Shown here in pieces: positions 5,029 through 8,972 of a stretch of 8,972 nucleotides of DNA. Origin of the DNA: Myxococcales bacterium UBA5297 (GTDB lineage Bacteria > Myxococcota > Myxococcia > Myxococcales > UBA5297); contig DHSB01000100.1 in the NCBI GenBank assembly GCA_002408385.1, positions 1 to 8,972 of the forward strand. The letters run 5' to 3'. Position numbers and translations under genes: made by a program. Each line of letters opens with the position of its first letter. Positions within the stretch are counted from its first letter, which is position 1. The notes beneath the pieces were generated by a model. That model was not told the origin of the DNA, made no database searches, and worked only from the letters and a program-made list of their open reading frames with translations.

Positions 5029-7263
5029 TCAGTTGGGCCCGTACAAGGTGCAGCGGCCGTTGACGCACCTGAGCCTGCCGGTGCAGCAATCGGTCGAGCT
5101 CTCGCACTTCTCGAACTCTTCGGCGCATCCGGGCCCTTCGGTCCCGCAGACCTTGCCGAGCTCGCCGGTCGGCCGGCAGAAGCCGCCGCAGCACTGATCG
5201 CCCGACTCGCAGCGCTCGCCGTCGTCGCGGCACGGGTCGACCGCCCAATACCCGCGCGAATTGCCGGCGAGGAGCTCCTGGGCCGGGACGTAGAAGGCCG
5301 GATGGCTCGGGTCGGTGCCCGGTTCGGCGTCGAGGTCGAGGGCGGCGACCCAGAGCTTCTTGGGCGTCGGCTCCTCGCTGATGTCGTGGAAGCGCGGGTC
5401 GCTCCAGAACGGGTTGATGGTGGCGATGTTCCCGTAGAGCCGGCGGCTGGTGAAGATGACCCAGGCGTAGCCGCCGGAGGCGACCGGGCTGACCGTCGGC
5501 TCGTAGTTGAGCGTCGCGTCGTCCTCGTGCCCTGCCGGCGCGGTGGGCAGGTAGCCCTTGCCGTTGAGCCTGTCGAGCGGATGGGCCTGCCCGGTGGCGA
5601 GGTCGGCCCACCACAGCTCGGCGCGCGTTCCCACGTCCGAGCAGGGGCCCGAGCCGTCACAGGTCGAGCGGGTCTCGCCGAAGGCGCGGCCGTTGTAGAC
5701 CAGCTCGAGCTCGAAGACCACCGCGTCTCCGGCGGGCAGGAAGCTCGGGTAGACCGCGGTCTGGCCCTCGGGTGGGGTGAAGAGCATCTGGAACTCGCCG
5801 AAGCTGTCCGGGGGCATGAAGCGCATCGCGGCCAGCGAGCGGCGATCGCCCGACTGGCCGTCTACCTCGCCGCCGTACCAGTTGAAGGCGACCCGGAGGC
5901 CGTCGTGCGAGAAGCCCGGGGTGCCCGCGCGCAGGCCCGCCGGCAGGCCGTTGGTGGCGATCGGCGCGCCGTCGGGCACCGAGTAGAGGGCGCTCGGCAG
6001 GCTCGAGGAGCCGGCTATCGGCGAGCTGTTGGAGAGGGCGAAGGTGCCGGTCGGGTCGAGCCCGGCCCAGGCGAAGCGGCCGTCCTCGGGGCTCATGCGC
6101 GTCTCGGCGTTCTGCTGATCGAGCGCGTAGGCGCTGGTCGCCGCGTAGACGTCGCCGCGCTGCGCGAGCATCGTCGAGCCGTCGGCCGAGACGACGTGGC
6201 AGACCCGGCAGGACTCGTGGGCGCCGTCGCCTCCGGCGACCAGCGAGGGGTCGGTCGAGCCGCCGCGGATGGCCAGGGTGGCCCCGCCGAAGCGCCCGTC
6301 GCCGCCGAGGGCGCCCGAGTAGTTCTTGGCGAGGTTGGTGCCGTAGGAGTTGTAGTAGATGACGCCCTTGAGGAACCCGGAGGCGATGCGCCAGGTCGCG
6401 GTGAGCGGGCCGAAGCTCTGCCCGCCCGAGGCGAGCACGAGCCGCAGCGAGACGTCCTTGCCGGCGCAGGCGTCGTTCATCCGCTCCCAGGCGGCCGGGG
6501 GGATGGGGTGGTGGAGAAACGGCGCCGCGGTCCGCGCGAAGGTGCCGCGGTAGGAGAAGGCCGGGCAGTCGAGCCGCAGCTCGACCGCGTCGTAGTCGCG
6601 TCCGCCCGGCGCCCACTGCAGCAGGGGCGCGAGGATTCCGCGCGGCCAGACCGTGCCGTCGTAGGGGTAGAGCAGGGCGAGGCCGGGATCGGCGCTCGGG
6701 GTCTGCTCGAAGACCTCGAGGGTCGCCTCGTCGACCGCCCCGCCGAGCCCCTCACCGCCGACCCCGCCCCAACCTCCGGCGCCGCTGCCGGCGTCGGGGG
6801 CACCGCTGCCGCCATCGGCCGCCTCCCCGCCGTCGGGCGCGCCGTTCTCGGAGATCTCCAGATGCACGGTGACCGTCGTCGAATCGCTCGCCAGCCCGTA
6901 GGTCGCCGTCACCTTCGCGTGGCCGCCCACGTTCCCGTTCGCGGTGAAGAGCCCGGTGGCGTCGATGGCGCCGAGCCCCGGGGTGTCGAGCTTCCAGATC
7001 GGAGAGACCGGCGCGCCGTCGGCGCGGGCTTCGAACTGGAGGGTCGGGCGCGCCTGACCGTAGACCGCGCGCAGCAGCGGATCGCGAGGGGTGATGCGCA
7101 GCGTGCCGGCGAAGGGGGTGCCGGCGTCGAGCGCGCCGGCGTCGCCGGGCAGCCCCGCGTCGGGGCCGGCGTCACGCTTTCCGGGCAAGGCGGTCTCGCG
7201 GTCACACGCGCCGAGGACGGCGCAGGCGGCGGCGAGGAGGGGAGCGAGGCGGTGCGGTCTCAT
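5029..7263 (-). CDS. Large lipoprotein: Big2-like domain, PD40-like propeller with CxxCH, tandem knottin-like tail
   Basis: The 744-residue protein starts with a signal peptide ending LGAC (Cys20, good lipobox), then a linker repeating Asp-Ala-Gly (31-48). Residues about 53-137 resemble a bacterial Ig-like (Big2) domain (AIDATGLFTANGNVGGHAKV). A Gly/Ala/Asp-rich linker spans 141-177. Residues about 180-675 look like WD40/PD40-type propeller blades (for example GFSHDGLRVAF and EPTVSPVASGGYAWVIFTS) and contain one CRVCH (352-356), a heme-c attachment motif. Two cysteine modules (678-706 and 713-738) with knottin spacing end the protein. The ATG at 7263 is preferred over an upstream extension because GGAG (7270-7273) lies six bases before it and the signal peptide begins there. 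It is probably anchored at the cell surface or periplasm; binding or redox roles are inferred. Confidence 0.88.
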   Translation of the reverse strand: MRPHRLAPLLAAACAVLGACDRETALPGKRDAGPDAGLPGDAGALDAGTPFAGTLRITPRDPLLRAVYGQARPTLQFEARADGAPVSPIWKLDTPGLGAIDATGLFTANGNVGGHAKVTATYGLASDSTTVTVHLEISENGAPDGGEAADGGSGAPDAGSGAGGWGGVGGEGLGGAVDEATLEVFEQTPSADPGLALLYPYDGTVWPRGILAPLLQWAPGGRDYDAVELRLDCPAFSYRGTFARTAAPFLHHPIPPAAWERMNDACAGKDVSLRLVLASGGQSFGPLTATWRIASGFLKGVIYYNSYGTNLAKNYSGALGGDGRFGGATLAIRGGSTDPSLVAGGDGAHESCRVCHVVSADGSTMLAQRGDVYAATSAYALDQQNAETRMSPEDGRFAWAGLDPTGTFALSNSSPIAGSSSLPSALYSVPDGAPIATNGLPAGLRAGTPGFSHDGLRVAFNWYGGEVDGQSGDRRSLAAMRFMPPDSFGEFQMLFTPPEGQTAVYPSFLPAGDAVVFELELVYNGRAFGETRSTCDGSGPCSDVGTRAELWWADLATGQAHPLDRLNGKGYLPTAPAGHEDDATLNYEPTVSPVASGGYAWVIFTSRRLYGNIATINPFWSDPRFHDISEEPTPKKLWVAALDLDAEPGTDPSHPAFYVPAQELLAGNSRGYWAVDPCRDDGERCESGDQCCGGFCRPTGELGKVCGTEGPGCAEEFEKCESSTDCCTGRLRCVNGRCTLYGPN

Positions 7264-7292
7264 CGGCGACTCCGAAGGCGCGGGGACGGCCC

Positions 7293-7298
7293 ATTGTA
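7293..7298 (-). promoter_or_regulatory. Candidate -10 element (TACAAT) of the large lipoprotein gene
   Basis: On the minus strand TACAAT (5 of 6 to the sigma70 -10) would place the transcript start near 7286, about 23 bases before the ATG and upstream of GGAG (7270-7273). No convincing -35 is present 16-18 bases further upstream, where a hairpin GGCCGAC-CTTCGT-GTCGGCC (7313-7332) lies instead. This supports the start at 7263 and leaves the repeat island outside the gene. Confidence 0.4.
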
Positions 7299-7352
7299 GG
7301 CGCCTTGCGGAGGGCCGACCTTCGTGTCGGCCAGATCGGGCCGGGCTTCCAC

Positions 7353-7386
7353 GGTTTGGCGCGATCAGAACGAAGGCCGAGCGAGG
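7353..7386 (+). repeat. Imperfect direct repeat, copy A (pairs with 7900-7934)
   Basis: The sequence beginning GGTTTGGCGCGATCAGAACG matches 7900-7934 (GGTTTGGCGCAGTCAGAACG...) in the same orientation with only a few substitutions and one inserted base. The two copies bracket about 510 bp that contain the 57-bp array and the large palindrome. Confidence 0.75.
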
Positions 7387-7410
7387 AGCCGAACCGCGAT
7401 GCCCGCGGGC

Positions 7411-7676
7411 GTGAAAGCCGGTCGGATGTGGCTCCAGGCCTCGTCTTCGTCCCACACGCCCGCCCGGTGAAAGCCCGCCGGATGTGGCCCCAGGCCTCGC
7501 CTTCGTCCCACGCGCCCGCGCGCGTGAAAGCCCATCGGATGTGGCCCCAGGCCTCGCCTCCGTCCCACGCGCCCGCGGGTGTGAACTAGTGCGGCGCAAC
7601 GGAATCGTCCGCCCCGGCCTCCGTCCCACGCGCCCGCCTTCGTCCCCCGCGCCCGCCTTCGTCCCCCGCGCCCGCC
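7411..7676 (+). repeat. 57-bp tandem repeat array with 19-bp sub-repeats
   Basis: Units starting GTGAAAGCC begin at 7411, 7467 and 7524 (spacing 56, 57), and a divergent copy starts GTGAACTAG at 7581. Each unit runs through GGATGTGGCNCCAGGCCTCG to a C-rich end, CTTCGTCCCACGCGCCCGC. After the fourth unit that end alone repeats as exact 19-bp units (7639-7657 and 7658-7676). As 57 is three times 19, growth by slippage of a 19-bp block is plausible. Frames stay open on both strands because 57 is divisible by three, but there is no start signal, family similarity or membrane/secretion feature to support a gene. The units have no variable spacers, so this is not CRISPR. Confidence 0.85.
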
Positions 7677-7679
7677 GTT

Positions 7680-7770
7680 GTGAAAGCCCCCTCCCTTTCG
7701 GCGCGCTGAGGGGCTCGCGGCGAGCAACGTGGCCCGACGCGCGCCGAAAGGGAGGGGGTTTGGGGGTAGG
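7680..7770. repeat. Palindromic element with 20-bp perfect stem
   Basis: Positions 7687-7706 are the exact reverse complement of 7739-7758 (20 of 20). The 32-base loop holds a smaller hairpin, GCTCG-CGG-CGAGC (7713-7725). The element opens with GTGAAAGCC, the same word that opens each 57-bp unit, and closes TTTGGGGGTAGG, like the ends of the repeats at 4844-4897 and 414-768. It probably forms a stable cruciform or RNA hairpin. REP- or MITE-like identity is inferred. Confidence 0.85.
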
Positions 7771-7899
7771 TTCGCGCTGCGGCAGGTACTCAACCTCGCG
7801 GAGAGCACAGGCCGGTCGAGCCATGCTCCGGGCGCATCATGTCCCGGCAAGCGTCCGTCTCTTGCTCGACCTCGTCCGCGCCGAGGACCAGCAATCGGA

Positions 7900-7934
7900 G
7901 GTTTGGCGCAGTCAGAACGAAGGTCCGAGCGAAG
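7900..7934 (+). repeat. Imperfect direct repeat, copy B (pairs with 7353-7386)
   Basis: This second copy of the 34-35 bp direct repeat lies about 20 bases beyond the 3' end of the cupin gene (its stop codon occupies 7956-7954). The unique stretch 7771-7899 between the palindrome and this copy shows nothing recognisable. Confidence 0.75.
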
Positions 7935-7953
7935 CATTTGCGGAAACGGCGGC

Positions 7954-8280
7954 CTAACCCGCCATTTCGCTCGGGTTGGGCGTCTTCAACACCAGGAAGG
8001 TCGCGTCGGTCTGGCCGCTGTTGCGGATGGCCATCGGCGTCTTGAAGGCGACCGGCTGCAGGTCGCCGCGCTCGAGCGGGTGCTCCTGGCCGGCGAGGGT
8101 GGCGACCACCTCGCCCTCGAGCACGAGCAGGTGGACGTTGGAGTTGGCGTTGTGCTCCTTCACCGCCTGGCCCGGCCGCAGGGCGATCTGCATCACCAGG
8201 AAGCTCTTCTCGTCGACGAGCTTCCGATGGCCCATGCTCTCGTCCTTGTAGGGAACGTCCTCGAAAACGTTGCGCTTCAT
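7954..8280 (-). CDS. Small single-domain cupin protein
   Basis: This 108-residue beta-barrel protein has a cupin core: RPGQAVKEHNANSNVHLLVLEGEV (35-58) corresponds to motif 1, and RGDLQPVAFKTPMAIRNSG (71-89) to motif 2. Metal ligands are only partly canonical. His43, His50 and Glu55 are present, Asn45 stands where the second His of HxH is usual, and motif 2 lacks its His, so metal binding or catalysis is uncertain. The ATG at 8280 is chosen over an upstream in-frame start because AAGGAG (8293-8288) lies seven bases before it. It is divergent from the SprT-like gene and sits behind an FNR-like box. Cupins of this size occur in nitrosative-stress and anaerobic regulons, so a sensing or protective role is a reasonable guess. 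Confidence 0.88.
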   Translation of the reverse strand: MKRNVFEDVPYKDESMGHRKLVDEKSFLVMQIALRPGQAVKEHNANSNVHLLVLEGEVVATLAGQEHPLERGDLQPVAFKTPMAIRNSGQTDATFLVLKTPNPSEMAG

Positions 8281-8326
8281 CCCGGTTCTCCTTGGCGCGC
8301 GGGCGCGCCCGTTGGTTTCGCCCGGC

Positions 8327-8368
8327 AATCTAGCCGCCAGATCCCGAGCCCGCCTTGACCTGGATCAA
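8327..8368 (-). promoter_or_regulatory. FNR/Dnr-type class II promoter for the cupin gene
   Basis: TTGACCTGGATCAA (8355-8368) differs from the FNR/Dnr consensus TTGAT-N4-ATCAA at one position. On the minus strand a TAGATT -10 lies at 8332-8327, exactly 22 bases from the box. The predicted start is near 8320, placing the box centre (8361.5) at -41.5, the classic class II activator position. The resulting leader of about 40 bases contains a GGCGCG/CGCGCC hairpin (8294-8309) next to the ribosome-binding site. No -35 other than the box itself is needed, as expected for an activated promoter. Confidence 0.7.
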
Positions 8369-8396
8369 TCGGCTCGAGAACCCGGCCGGCGCGGCC

Positions 8397-8405
8397 TGCT
8401 AGATT
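8397..8405 (+). promoter_or_regulatory. Candidate extended -10 of the SprT-like gene (possibly leaderless)
   Basis: TGC-TAGATT is an extended -10 whose start would fall near 8412, only about three bases before the ATG at 8415. No Shine-Dalgarno sequence is seen, so a leaderless or near-leaderless transcript fits. The FNR-like box centre would be about 50 bases upstream, not at a standard activator spacing for this direction. Confidence 0.4.
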
Positions 8406-8414
8406 CTCCGAGCG

Positions 8415-8927
8415 ATGAACGAGGCCAGCCTCCAGCTCCCGCCCGCGGTGCGCCGGCAGATCGAACGGCTCGCCGAGCTCTGGGCGCTGCCCGAGCTGCC
8501 GGCGCGGGTGACCGTGCGCTTCAGCGCGCGGATGTCGCGGGCCTGGGGGCGCTGCTATCCGGCGCGCGGCCTGGTGACCCTCAACCCGCTGCTGCGGACC
8601 GAGGCGAAGCGGCACCTGCGGGAGGTGCTCTGTCACGAGCTCGCGCACGTCGCGGTCTACCTCGTCCATGGCGCGCGGGCGCGGCCGCACGGCGCCGAGT
8701 GGCGGGCGCTGGTCGAGAGGGCAGGGCAGACCGCGCGGCTGCGGCTCTGCGCGCCGGGCGAGGCGGAGGGGCTCGAGCCGCAGACCCGGCCCGTCGTCCG
8801 CCGATGGGAGCACCGGTGCCCGGTCTGCCAGATGGTGCGGACCGCGCGGCGAAAGGTGCCCGGGTGGCGATGCGCCGAGTGCCGCAGGGCGGGGCTCGAG
8901 GGGAGGCTGGAGATCCGGGCGGTGTGA
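8415..8927 (+). CDS. SprT-like zinc metallopeptidase-domain protein
   Basis: The 170-residue protein contains a SprT-like domain. CHELAHVAVYLVHG (73-86) carries the HExxH zinc/catalytic motif (His74, Glu75, His78), and PHGAEWRALV (91-100) supplies the probable third zinc ligand His92. The C-terminal zinc ribbon has Cys135-x2-Cys138 and Cys153-x2-Cys156. The family includes bacterial SprT and the eukaryotic DNA-protein-crosslink protease Spartan; the bacterial role is poorly defined. No signal peptide is present, so it is likely cytoplasmic. The ATG is the first plausible start and lies close behind a TAGATT -10. It is divergently paired with the cupin. Only 45 bases follow its stop in the window. 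Confidence 0.9.
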   Translation: MNEASLQLPPAVRRQIERLAELWALPELPARVTVRFSARMSRAWGRCYPARGLVTLNPLLRTEAKRHLREVLCHELAHVAVYLVHGARARPHGAEWRALVERAGQTARLRLCAPGEAEGLEPQTRPVVRRWEHRCPVCQMVRTARRKVPGWRCAECRRAGLEGRLEIRAV

Positions 8928-8972
8928 GGGCGCGGCCGCCGGGCAGGCGCGGGCGAATGGAGGTTGAAGCTC

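Noticed and set aside
4867..7299. Long plus-strand open frame opposite the large lipoprotein gene
   Set aside because: It is the antisense shadow of a GC-rich gene. Its translation is low-complexity Arg/Ala/Gly/Val without domains, whereas the minus strand has a signal peptide and recognisable domains.
7411..7638. CRISPR array or repeat protein
   Set aside because: The 57-bp units are conserved throughout without spacers. Both strands stay open simply because 57 is divisible by three, and no start signal or domain supports translation.
7264..7824. N-terminal extension of the large lipoprotein frame by 187 residues
   Set aside because: The frame stays open through the 57-bp repeats, but a lipoprotein signal peptide, a ribosome-binding site and a TACAAT -10 all point to the start at 7263.

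Overview
The window is very GC-rich bacterial chromosomal DNA. Two of its proteins look typical of Myxococcota and related delta-type bacteria. One is a large lipoprotein whose lipobox is followed by a linker of repeated Asp-Ala-Gly, with a CxxCH-bearing beta-propeller-like body and a cysteine-rich tail. The other is a small cupin behind an FNR/Dnr-type box. This assignment is inference from style; no rRNA, tRNA or marker gene is present.

Layout. Positions 1-955 hold no convincing gene. 1-73 shows nothing recognisable, 74-415 is a long imperfect palindrome with perfect 30-bp ends, and 414-768 is three tandem copies of a 118-bp unit plus a fragment. 956-1738 (minus) encodes an endonuclease/exonuclease/phosphatase-fold enzyme. 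1932-4002 (plus) is a tightly overlapping three-gene operon: dapB, a fumarylacetoacetate-hydrolase-family gene and folK. 4291-4728 (plus) is a small Gln-rich lipoprotein. 4729-5028 is a hairpin-rich space between convergent genes. 5029-7263 (minus) encodes the 744-residue lipoprotein. 7264-7953 is a second repeat island: 57-bp tandem repeats, 19-bp sub-repeats and a 20-bp perfect-stem palindrome, bracketed by an imperfect direct repeat. 7954-8280 (minus) is the cupin, and 8415-8927 (plus) is a SprT-like zinc metalloprotein. 8928-8972 shows nothing recognisable.

How it fits together. The dapB operon combines lysine/peptidoglycan precursor synthesis and folate synthesis with an FAH-family enzyme of unproven substrate, and its stop and start codons overlap throughout. 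The cupin and the SprT-like gene diverge from a 134-bp spacer. That spacer holds a near-palindromic TTGAC-N4-ATCAA box placed exactly as a class II FNR activator site for the cupin, which suggests control by oxygen limitation or nitrogen oxides.

Most notable observations: (1) the FNR-like class II promoter architecture; (2) the lipoprotein joining one heme-c-type CxxCH to two knottin-spaced cysteine modules; (3) a set of non-coding palindromic and tandem repeats that share end motifs and may be one family of dispersed mobile or structural elements. No CRISPR array, phage gene or transposase was seen.
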